A stretch of 64,000 bases of DNA from Flavobacterium sp. HSC-32F16 (GCF_024171645.1 NZ_JALKAC010000004.1:1-64000); one strand, 5' to 3'. Numbered from the stretch's first letter, positions 43,064-51,989 are shown. Numbers and translations: made by a program. The notes: generated by a model from the sequence alone, not told the origin.

Positions 43064-43573
43064 TTACTTCTGATTCTCACTAATCACCAATTTCAAAGAA
43101 TTAATATAATCCGTATCAAATTCAATAACTCTGATTTTCTCAGGATTAAAACTCAATTCTCCGCCAAAATTACCTCTTGTATCAAGAAAATTAATTAAAA
43201 GTTCTTCCTCTGTCAAAGAAATCAGTTTGCCTAAATAAGCCGATTTTGCAGACTTTTTAGAAATCTGGAAAATTCCGTGTTGATTGTTGATGAAATTTAA
43301 AATGGAGTTCAAATCCCGAATCGGAATAATATCTTCTGCATTTGTTTTTAAACCTTTTAAACGAATCACTTTTTCGGTGAAAGCCAAATCCTGATCTCGG
43401 TGAATTTCTTCTATATTTTTGTTTTTCAGAATTACATAACCATCCAAAATATAATCAACAGGATTGTTTCGGAGTAAAATCCAATCATCAGAGTAATCAA
43501 TAAGAAAGCCAGTAAAGATTTCTTTCTTGTCCTGAAATTCTATGGCAATTAATTGTCTTAAATATTGTTCCAT
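43064..43573 (-). CDS. Hypothetical protein
   Basis: I do not recognise this 169-residue soluble protein. It has short beta-rich repeats around LIAIEFQDKKEIFTGFLIDYSDDWILLR and KSAYLGKLISLTEEELLINFLD, each like a small beta-barrel segment, which would fit two Sm-like or SH3-like domains (inference). The start MEQYLRQL at 43573 was chosen, because a longer frame enters a palindromic repeat at 43601. It may share a transcript with the SDR gene upstream. Confidence 0.7.
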   Translation of the reverse strand: MEQYLRQLIAIEFQDKKEIFTGFLIDYSDDWILLRNNPVDYILDGYVILKNKNIEEIHRDQDLAFTEKVIRLKGLKTNAEDIIPIRDLNSILNFINNQHGIFQISKKSAKSAYLGKLISLTEEELLINFLDTRGNFGGELSFNPEKIRVIEFDTDYINSLKLVISENQK

Positions 43574-43600
43574 TTGATTTTGTGTTAAGGCTGTTAAGAA

Positions 43601-43629
43601 CTTTGTCAAAGTTTAAGACCCTGACAAAG
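43601..43629. repeat. CTTTGTCAAAG inverted repeat, copy 1
   Basis: CTTTGTCA (43601-43608) faces TGACAAAG (43622-43629). The 29-base unit resembles the one at 47252-47280. Confidence 0.75.
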
Positions 43630-43645
43630 CTGCGGAGGAATATTT

Positions 43646-44362
43646 TTATGGATTTGTTGACCAAATACTGCTGTTCTTAATAAAAACTCTGCGATTTAAT
43701 TTCAACTGTGCGATAATTAGGTCTGCCATATCTTCAGACTGCATTACTTTATCAGGATTTCCGTCGGTTAAGTTTAGATCTTTTGCCATATCAGTTGCAA
43801 CGGTACTTGGTGTTAAAGCGGTAACACGAATGTTGTGTTTTCTCATTTCCTGCATCAAAGAATCGGTTAAACCTAAAACAGCAAATTTAGAAGCGCTGTA
43901 AGCACTTGTCAAAGCATTTCCGTTTAAACCTGCAGTTGATGAAATGTTAATAATATCACCCGTTTGTCTTTCAATCATATTCGGAATAATGGCACGTGTT
44001 GTATAATACGTTCCCATTAAGTTTACCTGAATGATTTTTTCAAAAGCAGCAGGTTCTAAATCCAGAAATTTTCCAAAAGAAGCGATTCCTGCGCTGTTAA
44101 TTAAAATGTCGATATGTTTAAATTCGGCTAAAGCTTTTTCAACAGCAGAATTGATAGAATTAATATCAGAAACATCAGCAGATAGAGCCAAAGATTTAAC
44201 GCCTAGTTTATTGGTTTCAGCAGCTAATTGATCAATATCGGCCTGAGTTCTTGAAATTAGAATTAAGTTTACACCTTCTTTTGCCAAAGCAATTGCAACT
44301 GCTTTTCCAATTCCTTTACCCGCGCCGGTAATAAGCGCATTTTTATTTTTTAAGTCTGTCAT
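43646..44362 (-). CDS. Short-chain dehydrogenase, FabG-like
   Basis: The 238-residue protein has the classical SDR motifs: [13 protein letters not shown] (NAD(P) site, residues 9-21), NSAG (about 88), the catalytic Ser in NISSTAG and YSASK (about residue 153). It is close to 3-oxoacyl-ACP reductases, and the ISRTQADID after strand two (Arg after the Ser) suggests NADPH. Its true substrate is not known, as no fatty-acid genes are adjacent. Confidence 0.9.
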   Translation of the reverse strand: MTDLKNKNALITGAGKGIGKAVAIALAKEGVNLILISRTQADIDQLAAETNKLGVKSLALSADVSDINSINSAVEKALAEFKHIDILINSAGIASFGKFLDLEPAAFEKIIQVNLMGTYYTTRAIIPNMIERQTGDIINISSTAGLNGNALTSAYSASKFAVLGLTDSLMQEMRKHNIRVTALTPSTVATDMAKDLNLTDGNPDKVMQSEDMADLIIAQLKLNRRVFIKNSSIWSTNP

Positions 44363-44475
44363 GATTTATTTTTTAGAAATGCAGAAAGCATCATTTTAAG
44401 TCTAACAAAAATAAAACTTTTGCCAGCTAAAATGATGCTTTCTTATGTTTTCTTAATCTAAGTTTAACAACTTTA

Positions 44476-45063
44476 TTATTCCTTCAAAACCATGTCGATA
44501 CACATTACGGCTGCAAGGATTAATTGTCTAAGCGGACTGTCTGATGCTACAGTTTCTTCAATTTGAAGCACATAGTTGTCAGCGCTGGTAAAAAACTCTT
44601 TACCTAATCCAGCCCATTTTTTACTTACCTGAGCCAGTTGTTTGTTTTCGTGTGAGAATTTAAAATCCCAGCCAGTCCATTTTCCCTGTAATGTTGCAGC
44701 AGGTTTTTCATTTTTATCTAGAATATCAAATTTACCGCCAATAGAAAAGAACTTTTGTTTGAAGGTTCCAATTAATCTGTCCTTTTCGTCAAAAACTTCA
44801 ACTGTCGAACGGAAGATAGCGACTCCTCTTTTTACAGAAATTAATTTTTCGCCAGTAGCCGTTGTAATTTCAATATTAAAAGGCGTTGCTCTTTTGTAAT
44901 CTGTAAAACGAAAAACTTTAGTAAAGAAACCAAGATTGTTTTCTCGGCAGTTCATTATAATTTGGTTCGTTTGAGGATCGTAAATATCATAATTGTTAGC
45001 GGCTTTAAACATTCCGACATGTTCTTTAACTAAAAATAGATTTTGGCTTAAAATTGGGTTCAT
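44476..45063 (-). CDS. LURP-one / phospholipid-scramblase-like protein
   Basis: The 195-residue protein looks like the tubby-like LURP-one and scramblase family: FLVKEHVGMFKAANNYDIYD at the start, then alternating strands (LISVKRGVAIFRSTVEVFDE; GKFDILDKNEKPAATLQGKW; ADNYVLQIEE) and a C-terminal hydrophobic helix (LRQLILAAVMCIDMVLKE). The bacterial role is unknown; lipid or membrane binding is a family-based guess. It is a single gene. Confidence 0.8.
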   Translation of the reverse strand: MNPILSQNLFLVKEHVGMFKAANNYDIYDPQTNQIIMNCRENNLGFFTKVFRFTDYKRATPFNIEITTATGEKLISVKRGVAIFRSTVEVFDEKDRLIGTFKQKFFSIGGKFDILDKNEKPAATLQGKWTGWDFKFSHENKQLAQVSKKWAGLGKEFFTSADNYVLQIEETVASDSPLRQLILAAVMCIDMVLKE

Positions 45064-45118
45064 ACGTTTATATAAAATTTAGTGTTTTGAATAAAGCCCA
45101 AATGTAAAGAAATATTTA

Positions 45119-47215
45119 TTAATTATATTGTTCCGAAGTTTCAACAAGACGAATAAATTCGGCTTTATAGCCTCCTTTGTCGAATGACATTCCTTCTTGT
45201 GCTAAATCGACAATGCTTTCTGAAGATTTTTCAGAAATTAATTTTGAATCTCTTAATTTTAATCCAAACCAAGCCACGGCTGTACTGAATTTAAAATCAT
45301 CACTCGCTTTATCTAAACTAACTGATCTGTTATTGATTATCTGAACCATTTCGATACTTTTTTCACCTTCTGGTTTTTTGTAGCGGAATTTTATTGTAGC
45401 CAGTTCAGTACTGTAATTAGCAGAATTGGTTTCGGTTTTGGTGTATTTTAAATCATCAGGCTGTACGTTTAAAAAATCACTTTTTACACCGGCAGGAATA
45501 ATTTCATACAAAGCCGTAACGGTATGATTACTTCCTAATTCTCCAGCATCAATCGCGTCGTTTTTAAAATCTTCGGGACGAAGTTTTCTGTTTTCGTAAC
45601 CAATCAATCGATAGGCCTGAACTTGTTTTGGATTGAATTCAATCTGGATTTTTACATCTTTTGCAATGGCAAACATAGAACCTTTAAATTCTTTTCCTAA
45701 AAAGCGGTTGGCTTCCTGAATGTTATCGATATAGGCATAATTTCCGTTTCCTTTATCAGCAAGAATTTCCATTTTGCTGTCTTTGTAATTTCCCATTCCG
45801 TAACCTAAACAAGTTAAGAAAACGCCTGATTTTCTTTTCTCTTCGATTAGTTTTTCCATGTCAGAATTAGAAGAACTTCCTACGTTAAAATCTCCGTCGG
45901 TTGCCAGAATTATACGATTGTTACCGCTTTTAATGAAATTTTCAGTGGCAATTTTATAGGCTAGTTCAATTCCTTCGCCTCCGGCCGTACTTCCTCCAGC
46001 TTCTAATTTATCAAGAGCTTTGATGATTGTTTTTTTCTCACTTCCAGAAGTTGGAGGCAAAACCATTCCTGCAGCTCCCGCATATACTACGATGGCTACT
46101 TTGTCACTTGGACGTAATTCATTTACCAATATTTTCATGGATTGTTTTAGCAAAGGAAGTTTATTTATGTCTTCCATTGAACCAGAAACGTCAATTAGAA
46201 AAACAAGATTTGATGATGGAAGATCGTTTGTTGGAATGTTTTTTCCTTGTAAACCAATTTTCAGAATTTTATTATTTGAGTTCCAAGGCGAATCACTTAC
46301 TTCTGTATTGATGGAAAATGGATGTTCATTTTTTGGCTGCGGATAATTGTATTTAAAAAAGTTTACCATTTCTTCTACACGTACCGCATCTTTTGGTACT
46401 TTTTGTCCACTGTTTAAAAAACGTCTGATATTCGTATAAGATGCATTATCAACATCAATAGAAAAAGTAGAAAGCGGTGCTGTTTTTGGGCTTTCAAAAG
46501 CATTTTCTACAAAAGCATTATAATCTTCCTGAGTAGGCTGAATAGGATTTGGTCTGATAATATTTAGTTTTTTGTCTAATTCTTCTTCCGAAAGATTTTT
46601 GTAAAGCCCATCTTTTGTTACAATAACAATTGCGCCGTTTGCCGCTTTATTTCCGTAAATTGAGGTAGCCGATTCCTCTTTTAAAACTTTTACATCATTA
46701 ATGTCATTCGGATTAATTTTTGCCATTTGATCGGCTTTTATTGCCACTCCGTCAACAATATACATTGGTTCGTTTTTAGGAACAATAGATTCAAAATTTG
46801 GAGACGGAGTATATGAGTTTGATGAGATTTGCATACTCGCAACAGAGCGTGAAGCAGCAGTAATTTTCTTTTGTTTTCTAGAAACAGCATAACCTGTAAC
46901 TACTACTTCTTGTAAATGATTAGAGCTTTCTGTTAATGTAACATTGATGATGTTTGAATCTTTTACAATAACGTTTTGACTATTCATCCCAATAAAAGCA
47001 AATACAAGGACATCTCCTTTTTGAGCTTGAATGCTGTACTTTCCATCAAAATCGGTAGTGGCAGATATTTTCGTTTTTTGAATGGATACATTAACCCCCG
47101 GAAGTGCAAGTGAATTTAAATCAGTGACAGTTCCTGTAATCGTTCTTTGCTGTGCCATAGTTACGAAACAAATAAGCATAGCAATGGCTGATGAAATAAG
47201 TTTTAGACTTTTCAT
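45119..47215 (-). CDS. VWA-domain protein with carboxypeptidase-regulatory and SusC-plug segments
   Basis: The 698-residue exported protein has a signal peptide (1-21). A carboxypeptidase-regulatory-like domain follows (about 23-105, RTITGTVTDLNSLALPGVNV). Next is a SusC-type plug segment without a barrel (about 140-205; EPMYIVDGVAIKAD, SATSIYGNKAANGAIVIVTK), then the YfbK-type pre-domain (FSIDVDNASYTNIRRFLN). The VWA domain has an intact MIDAS site (D342, S344, S346 in DVSGSM), and a DUF3520 region ends the chain. It is third in an operon after an ECF sigma factor and a membrane protein with the same plug segment. The start MKSLKLIS was chosen for its signal peptide. Confidence 0.87.
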   Translation of the reverse strand: MKSLKLISSAIAMLICFVTMAQQRTITGTVTDLNSLALPGVNVSIQKTKISATTDFDGKYSIQAQKGDVLVFAFIGMNSQNVIVKDSNIINVTLTESSNHLQEVVVTGYAVSRKQKKITAASRSVASMQISSNSYTPSPNFESIVPKNEPMYIVDGVAIKADQMAKINPNDINDVKVLKEESATSIYGNKAANGAIVIVTKDGLYKNLSEEELDKKLNIIRPNPIQPTQEDYNAFVENAFESPKTAPLSTFSIDVDNASYTNIRRFLNSGQKVPKDAVRVEEMVNFFKYNYPQPKNEHPFSINTEVSDSPWNSNNKILKIGLQGKNIPTNDLPSSNLVFLIDVSGSMEDINKLPLLKQSMKILVNELRPSDKVAIVVYAGAAGMVLPPTSGSEKKTIIKALDKLEAGGSTAGGEGIELAYKIATENFIKSGNNRIILATDGDFNVGSSSNSDMEKLIEEKRKSGVFLTCLGYGMGNYKDSKMEILADKGNGNYAYIDNIQEANRFLGKEFKGSMFAIAKDVKIQIEFNPKQVQAYRLIGYENRKLRPEDFKNDAIDAGELGSNHTVTALYEIIPAGVKSDFLNVQPDDLKYTKTETNSANYSTELATIKFRYKKPEGEKSIEMVQIINNRSVSLDKASDDFKFSTAVAWFGLKLRDSKLISEKSSESIVDLAQEGMSFDKGGYKAEFIRLVETSEQYN

Positions 47216-47251
47216 GATAGTAAGTTTTAAATTAATGTTCGGATTTTTTTT

Positions 47252-47280
47252 CTTTGTCAAAGCTTAAAACTTTGACAAAG
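47252..47280. repeat. CTTTGTCAAAG inverted repeat, copy 2
   Basis: CTTTGTCAAAG (47252-47262) faces CTTTGACAAAG (47270-47280). It lies in the spacer between the anti-sigma candidate and the VWA gene, where an mRNA hairpin could lower expression of the last gene. Confidence 0.8.
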
Positions 47281-47295
47281 ATTTTGTTGTACGGG

Positions 47296-48270
47296 CTATT
47301 TTTTCTGAGCCGGTTTTCCTGTTTTTGTAGTAATAATGACAACTCCTTTTTTTCCTCTTTCGCCATATTTTGCTGTGGCTTCAAGATCCTGAAGAATTGT
47401 TATGGTTTTAATTTCCTGCTCGTTTAATGGTGCGTAAGGACTTGTTGGATTTTTTCCGAATAAATCATTTTCTGAATAATATATTCCGTCAATAATATAA
47501 AGCGGTTCATCTAATATTACAAGAGATTCAACATTTGAAGGTTCCAGATTTGGAAGTTCTCTTTGCATCATTCTATCTCTTTTTGCATCATCGCTGTGAG
47601 AAATGGCATTTCCATTTAGTACAACCAATGGAGCGCTTTTTCGAGGTGCTTGTGCTTGTTTTTCTGCAGAAGCAGCACTAAAAGATTCTTTTGCCGCTTT
47701 TTTTGCATAACCCAAACTTGGTTCTGTGTGTATTTTAGATTTTGCCATCATATTTTCTTCATCTTTCATTTCCTCTTCTGCATGTATTGGAGACGGCGCT
47801 TCTATTACGGCATCATAATTTGCTCTTTCAGTTACAACAGGAGAAGGAGATGGTGGAATGAAATCTATTTCCTGAATCGCAACTTTTTTTTGTTGTTTAA
47901 TTTGCTTGTCCAGAATTTTAGCAGCTTCTTCTTTTGTAACCAATTGTGAATCTGATGAAACTACCGCTTTGCTTTTCTCTAAATTTGAATTTTCGATTGT
48001 TTGTTTTTCATCTGCATTATCTACAACTTTAGGAGTTTCGATAATCGCTTTTTTATCGGTTTTAAAAAATTGGTACCCTAAAGAGATTACTAATAAAAGA
48101 GAAGCAGCGACAGCGATTTTTTTCCACAGAGAAATGGTTTTTCTATCTTCTTTTCTGTCGAGTTTTTCTTCAACGCGGGACCAGACTTTATCCATTCCCG
48201 GAAAATCTTTTGGTTCTGCATTATCTGCAGCTTCCTTAAATCTGTTAAATATTTTATCTTGATTGTCCAT
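47296..48270 (-). CDS. Membrane protein with SusC-type plug segment, probable anti-sigma factor
   Basis: The 324-residue protein has a cytoplasmic N terminus of about 45 residues (FPGMDKVWSRVEEKLDRKED), one membrane helix (about 50-65, IAVAASLLLVISLGYQFF), a long charged periplasmic linker, and a C-terminal segment like the plug of SusC-type receptors (PLYIIDGIYY; then LQDLEATAKYGERGKKGVVI). A weaker half copy precedes it (PLVVLNGNAI; NVESLVIL). It starts 2 bases after the ECF sigma gene. Position and topology suggest an anti-sigma factor that senses a periplasmic partner. It is not a FecR homologue. Confidence 0.75.
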   Translation of the reverse strand: MDNQDKIFNRFKEAADNAEPKDFPGMDKVWSRVEEKLDRKEDRKTISLWKKIAVAASLLLVISLGYQFFKTDKKAIIETPKVVDNADEKQTIENSNLEKSKAVVSSDSQLVTKEEAAKILDKQIKQQKKVAIQEIDFIPPSPSPVVTERANYDAVIEAPSPIHAEEEMKDEENMMAKSKIHTEPSLGYAKKAAKESFSAASAEKQAQAPRKSAPLVVLNGNAISHSDDAKRDRMMQRELPNLEPSNVESLVILDEPLYIIDGIYYSENDLFGKNPTSPYAPLNEQEIKTITILQDLEATAKYGERGKKGVVIITTKTGKPAQKK

Positions 48271-48272
48271 GA

Positions 48273-48809
48273 CTATTTTGCTTTTTGATAATATAATTTA
48301 TTTACTAATTCCTTTAGCTTGGTTTTTGAGGCGTTCAATTGTGATTTTGAAGTGCCTTCAGAAATGTTAAGCATTGCTGCAATTTCTTTATGTCCGTAAC
48401 CTTCAATGACAAAAAGGTTAAAAACAGTTTTACAGCCATCTGGAATATGGTTTAATAAATTGAGTAAGTCTTCTTCTTCTAATGAATTCATTTCCTCTGT
48501 AAAAGGCTGCGAAAGAACCTTTACATCATCAAGATACATGTTGAAATTGGTGTTTTTCTTGATAGATGCCAAACAGTAATTAACAGCAATTTTTCTGGCC
48601 CAGGCTTCAAAGGCTTTTTCTTCCTTAAGCTGATCTAGTTTTGTAAATATGGTATAGAAAGCGTCGGCCAGAGCTTCTTCAATTTCTTCTTCCTTTTTGA
48701 GGTATCGTTTGCAAACGCGATACAATTTTGGAGCCATATGCTCATAAACCTGACGCTGGGCATCGCGGTTCATTTTTTTGCAGTTAGAAATTAGTGTTTC
48801 GTTTATCAC
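48273..48809 (-). CDS. ECF-type RNA polymerase sigma factor
   Basis: The 178-residue protein has sigma region 2 (RQVYEHMAPKLYRVCKRYLK, then EEALADAFYTIFTKLDQLKEEKAFEAWARKIAVNYCL) and region 4 with a helix-turn-helix (LLNHIPDGCKTVFNLFVIEGYGHKEIAAMLNISEGTSKSQLNASK). The start is a GTG at 48807-48809, which keeps the N terminus MINETLISNCKK typical of these factors; the first ATG is 36 bases later. It directs transcription in response to an envelope signal, presumably held by the protein encoded 2 bases downstream. Such factors usually control their own operon, but I see no repeated promoter motif that proves it. Confidence 0.9.
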   Translation of the reverse strand: MINETLISNCKKMNRDAQRQVYEHMAPKLYRVCKRYLKKEEEIEEALADAFYTIFTKLDQLKEEKAFEAWARKIAVNYCLASIKKNTNFNMYLDDVKVLSQPFTEEMNSLEEEDLLNLLNHIPDGCKTVFNLFVIEGYGHKEIAAMLNISEGTSKSQLNASKTKLKELVNKLYYQKAK

Positions 48810-48900
48810 AGTATTGGTCTTTAATTATAAAGAGAGAGAAAAAGATAAAAAGGTTGGGACGGGTGTGAAAAAAAGTTTTTTTTAGGTTCAAAGGTTTTAT

Positions 48901-49004
48901 GTAGAGACGCACAGCAGTGCGTCTAACGTTTTGTAAATCTACAATCTTGTCATTTTATTTTTTACATTCTTTGCGGAGACGCACTGCTGTGCGCCTCTAC
49001 GTTA
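48901..49004. repeat. Nested palindromic repeat, GTAGAGACGCAC family
   Basis: The left half, GTAGAGACGCACAGCAGTGCGTC (starts 48901), contains the palindrome GACGCACAGCAGTGCGTC. The right half (48974-49004) has GGAGACGCACTGC and GTGCGCCTCTAC. Each half folds alone and both halves fold together. It lies upstream of the ECF sigma gene in an otherwise gene-free 300 bp. From 49020 to 49110 pieces of CTTTGCG and CACAAAG form a further degenerate repeat. Confidence 0.75.
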
Positions 49005-49113
49005 CGATTGTAATCGAAATGCTTTGTGAATCTTTGCGTATTTTCTTTGCGAATCTTTGTGGTAAAATTATAACACAAAGCTGCACAAAGATTTTCACAG
49101 AGATTCTCAAAGC

Positions 49114-49950
49114 TTATTTAATCGGCAAAGTCAACTTATAAATCTTAGTCTCTAAAAGTTCTGTGTCATTATCTTCGCAAAGCAAAAACTCAATTTTGTT
49201 GTTTTCTTTTTTATAGAAAGTCAAACCTTCAAATTTATTGGTTGAGGTTATTTTTTGTGTAAAATCGATTTTCATTGTTTTAAGATCAATTCTTCCAATG
49301 AAACTTCCCAGTATTTCGCCGTCGTCATAAGTCGATTTTGTGTCTTCGGCAGTAGAAAGGAAATAGATTTTATCTTCCACTAAAACGGCATCGGTAAAAC
49401 TGGAACGAACGCCTTTTATTTTTGGAAGTTTATAATTGACCGCAATCAGGGCAAATTCATCTCCCAGGTTTTTGGCATGAATCGTAAAAATGGTGTTTTT
49501 GTTTGAAACCCCGTTTCCGCGATTGAATAAATACCAGTTTTCTCCATCGAAAATTGCGCCTTCCAAATTGAAATCTTCCGGTTTTATTTCGCCAAAACTT
49601 TGCATTAAACCGTATATGTCAACCAGATTGTTTTTCTTTAAAACAGTTTTATTTTTAATGTTAAACTCAATCATTTTATTTCGGTTTTCCGTTGAACCAG
49701 AGCCAAAAACATAAAGCGTATCATTGTGATGCGTTAAAGATTCAAAATCAGGTTTTAGGTTTTTCGGAATATTCTGCGTCGGATTATCAATTAAAGGATG
49801 TTGATTCAATTGCTGGTTTTGCATATTGTATTCGTACAGAAATCCGCTATTGTCGCCAATAACGTAAAGTGCGTCATTATTGTAAAATAATCCTGATGCC
49901 GAACCGATTCCGATGATTTGAAATAATATTTCTAATGTGAATTTTTCCAT
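49114..49950 (-). CDS. Predicted beta-propeller protein (DUF6929-like)
   Basis: The 278-residue protein shows repeated beta-strand units with Asp and Gly turns (GLFYNNDALYVIGDNSGFLYEYN; FESLTHHNDTLYVFGSGS; LEGAIFDGENWYLFNRGNG; FTDAVLVEDKIYFLSTAED), as in a beta-propeller. It has no signal peptide. It matches what I recall of DUF6929, but the function is unknown. The exported-protein gene at 49975 lies just upstream on the same strand. Confidence 0.7.
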   Translation of the reverse strand: MEKFTLEILFQIIGIGSASGLFYNNDALYVIGDNSGFLYEYNMQNQQLNQHPLIDNPTQNIPKNLKPDFESLTHHNDTLYVFGSGSTENRNKMIEFNIKNKTVLKKNNLVDIYGLMQSFGEIKPEDFNLEGAIFDGENWYLFNRGNGVSNKNTIFTIHAKNLGDEFALIAVNYKLPKIKGVRSSFTDAVLVEDKIYFLSTAEDTKSTYDDGEILGSFIGRIDLKTMKIDFTQKITSTNKFEGLTFYKKENNKIEFLLCEDNDTELLETKIYKLTLPIK

Positions 49951-49974
49951 GAATGTTGTTTTGAAAGTCTTTTA

Positions 49975-50625
49975 TTAACGTGACTTTATTTTTTTAAATG
50001 TATTGTTTTTTTCTGCTTCTGAAATTGTCTTTTTTAGAATATCAATTACTTGCTTACTTCTTAAGTTGATGTTGTGATCGTAATTAATATTTGTTTTACT
50101 ACCATTTTCCTTCTGTAAATTGAAACTATCGAAACGTTTTTTGATGATTTGACTGCCTAATAATATTTTGAAATTTTGATGACAAGAATGGCTTACCGCC
50201 GAATGATAAATTTTATTGTTAGATTCTTTATAGGCAAACCGTTTAATTTCTTCTTTTTCAATAATGTCTTTGTTTGGAAAAAACATATGCCAAAAAATGT
50301 TTTCATCATCTAGACTCTCATTGTATTCAGCACATATACTTATTTTTGTTAAATACTTCCTTCCTTTTTCAATCCAAAAAATGTAGACTGGATCATTTGG
50401 AAAATCTTCCATACAAAAATTGTTGACTTCAGATGGGCTTACATCGTAAACTTTTATACTTCCCACACAATAACTTTCATAAACGCAAATAGTGTCTGCT
50501 TTTCGAGATTGAAGCAATTTTATATAATTAGAAACTAAATCTTCTGTATTAATTCCGAGATTGGTTTGTGCGTTTCCAATAAACGTTATAGAGAGCAGAA
50601 ATAAAAATAAAATTCTTTTTGTCAT
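49975..50625 (-). CDS. Exported protein of unknown function
   Basis: The 216-residue protein begins with a signal peptide (MTKRILFLFLLSITFIGNAQ). The mature part is mixed and has several Cys (DTICVYESYCVGSI, NFCMED, ISICAEY, SHSCHQNF). I do not recognise it. The frame stays open for 117 bases upstream, but that part encodes the palindrome TCCCGAAGCTTCGGGA and is not protein-like, so the start at 50625 was taken. Confidence 0.75.
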   Translation of the reverse strand: MTKRILFLFLLSITFIGNAQTNLGINTEDLVSNYIKLLQSRKADTICVYESYCVGSIKVYDVSPSEVNNFCMEDFPNDPVYIFWIEKGRKYLTKISICAEYNESLDDENIFWHMFFPNKDIIEKEEIKRFAYKESNNKIYHSAVSHSCHQNFKILLGSQIIKKRFDSFNLQKENGSKTNINYDHNINLRSKQVIDILKKTISEAEKNNTFKKIKSR

Positions 50626-50652
50626 TATTGATTTAGAAATATTGAAAAAGTT

Positions 50653-50765
50653 CTTTTTGAAAACCAATGCCCAGCCCTGATAGTCCCGAAGCTTCGGGAG
50701 AAATACTTTGAAAAGAAATTGAATTTTTTCCTGACAGAACAAAGCGACAAACGCAAGCTCTTGTT
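50653..50765. repeat. Intergenic element with TCCCGAAGCTTCGGGA palindrome
   Basis: CAGCCCTGATAG precedes the perfect palindrome TCCCGAAGCTTCGGGA (50685-50700). GACAAACGCAAGCTCTTG follows near 50750. It shares the TCCCGA...TCGGGA core with 15717-15826 and with shorter pieces at 54181 and 56747. The remaining bases to 50951 hold no gene that I can support. Confidence 0.55.
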
Positions 50766-50951
50766 ATGGCTTTGGAAAAAAACAATTTATTGAAAAAGTA
50801 TTGCAATGAATAGCAGGAATATGCTTCGTAAAATTACTATATTTATGAGACAAAATTTGAAAATATGAAATCGCTGTTTCAAAAAAATCATTAAAATGAA
50901 TAACGAGAAAGCGATAACTTATTTTACCGCTTAAAAATAAAATCAAAAAAT

Positions 50952-51830
50952 ATGAAATCAATAGATCCGAAAGATTTTAAAGTTACAGATAAAATTAAAT
51001 TGCGCAAGATTCCGACTTTGCTGAATATCGATGCCGACGACGATGAAAAAGAAGAAAAACTGGATAAAGTTCAGGCAAAATTGAGCGATTTGCAGGATAC
51101 AATGTATGCGCACAATAAATATTCGGTTTTGATTTGCCTTCAGGGAATGGATACTTCGGGGAAAGATAGTTTGATAAGAGAAGTTTTTAAAGAATTTAAT
51201 CCGCGTGGAGTAGTGGTTCATAGTTTTAAAACGCCAAATTCAACCGAATTGGAACACGATTATTTATGGCGTCATTATATTGCTTTGCCGGAAAAAGGAA
51301 AATTTGCCATTTTTAACCGAACGCATTACGAGAATGTTTTGGTTACACGTGTACATCCGGACTATATTCTGGCAGAGAATTTACCCGATATTAAATCGGT
51401 TGAAGATATTAAACCTAAATTTTGGAAAAACAGAATCGAACAAATTAATAACTTCGAAAAACATATTGCACAAAACGGAACTATTGTCATGAAGTTTTTT
51501 CTGCATTTGAGCAAAGATGAACAAAAGAGTCGTTTACTGCGTCGTTTAGAAGAAGGAAAGCACAATTGGAAATTTTCTCCCGGCGATCTTAAAGAACGTG
51601 AACATTGGGATGAATACCAGCAATATTATGAAGAAGCAATAAATGAAACCTCAAAAGAACATGCACCATGGTACGTTGTTCCCGCAGATGATAAAGATAT
51701 GGCGCGTTATATTGTTGCAAAAATTATTTGGGAAGAAATGAAACAATACAAAGATATTCAGGTTCCGGAATTGGATAAAGAAATTAAAGACAATTTTGAA
51801 ACGTATAAGAAGACTTTGGAGAAAAGTTAG
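50952..51830 (+). CDS. ppk2: Polyphosphate kinase 2 family protein
   Basis: PPK2 enzymes use polyphosphate to phosphorylate nucleotides. The 292-residue protein has the one-domain plan: Walker A LQGMDTSGKDSLI (about residues 63-75), Walker B FNRTHYENVLVTRVHP, and the lid region SRLLRRLEEGKHNWKFSPGDLKEREHWDEY. HAPWYVVPADDKDMARYIVAKII is the C-terminal signature. Whether it acts on AMP, ADP or both (class I or III) cannot be settled by eye. It is a single gene, followed by a palindrome. Confidence 0.92.
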   Translation: MKSIDPKDFKVTDKIKLRKIPTLLNIDADDDEKEEKLDKVQAKLSDLQDTMYAHNKYSVLICLQGMDTSGKDSLIREVFKEFNPRGVVVHSFKTPNSTELEHDYLWRHYIALPEKGKFAIFNRTHYENVLVTRVHPDYILAENLPDIKSVEDIKPKFWKNRIEQINNFEKHIAQNGTIVMKFFLHLSKDEQKSRLLRRLEEGKHNWKFSPGDLKEREHWDEYQQYYEEAINETSKEHAPWYVVPADDKDMARYIVAKIIWEEMKQYKDIQVPELDKEIKDNFETYKKTLEKS

Positions 51831-51879
51831 GAATTAGTGAATGTGTCAATTTGATAATTAGATAATTTTTCAACGCTGT

Positions 51880-51912
51880 AAACCCGACAGGTTTTTAAAA
51901 TCTGTCGGGTTT
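51880..51912. repeat. AACCCGACAG palindrome after ppk2
   Basis: AAACCCGACAG (51880-51890) faces CTGTCGGGTTT (51902-51912). It may end the ppk2 transcript but lacks a long T run. It resembles the dispersed palindrome at 58121-58151 in layout. Confidence 0.7.
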
Positions 51913-51989
51913 GATGCATATAAATATTTTTGTAAAAGTTTAAAAAGTTTTACAAAAAATTCTCGATCAAAATCTTTATAAAATACAAA

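Noticed and set aside
50626..50742. N-terminal extension of the exported protein at 49975
   Set aside because: It translates a palindromic repeat and precedes a clear signal peptide.
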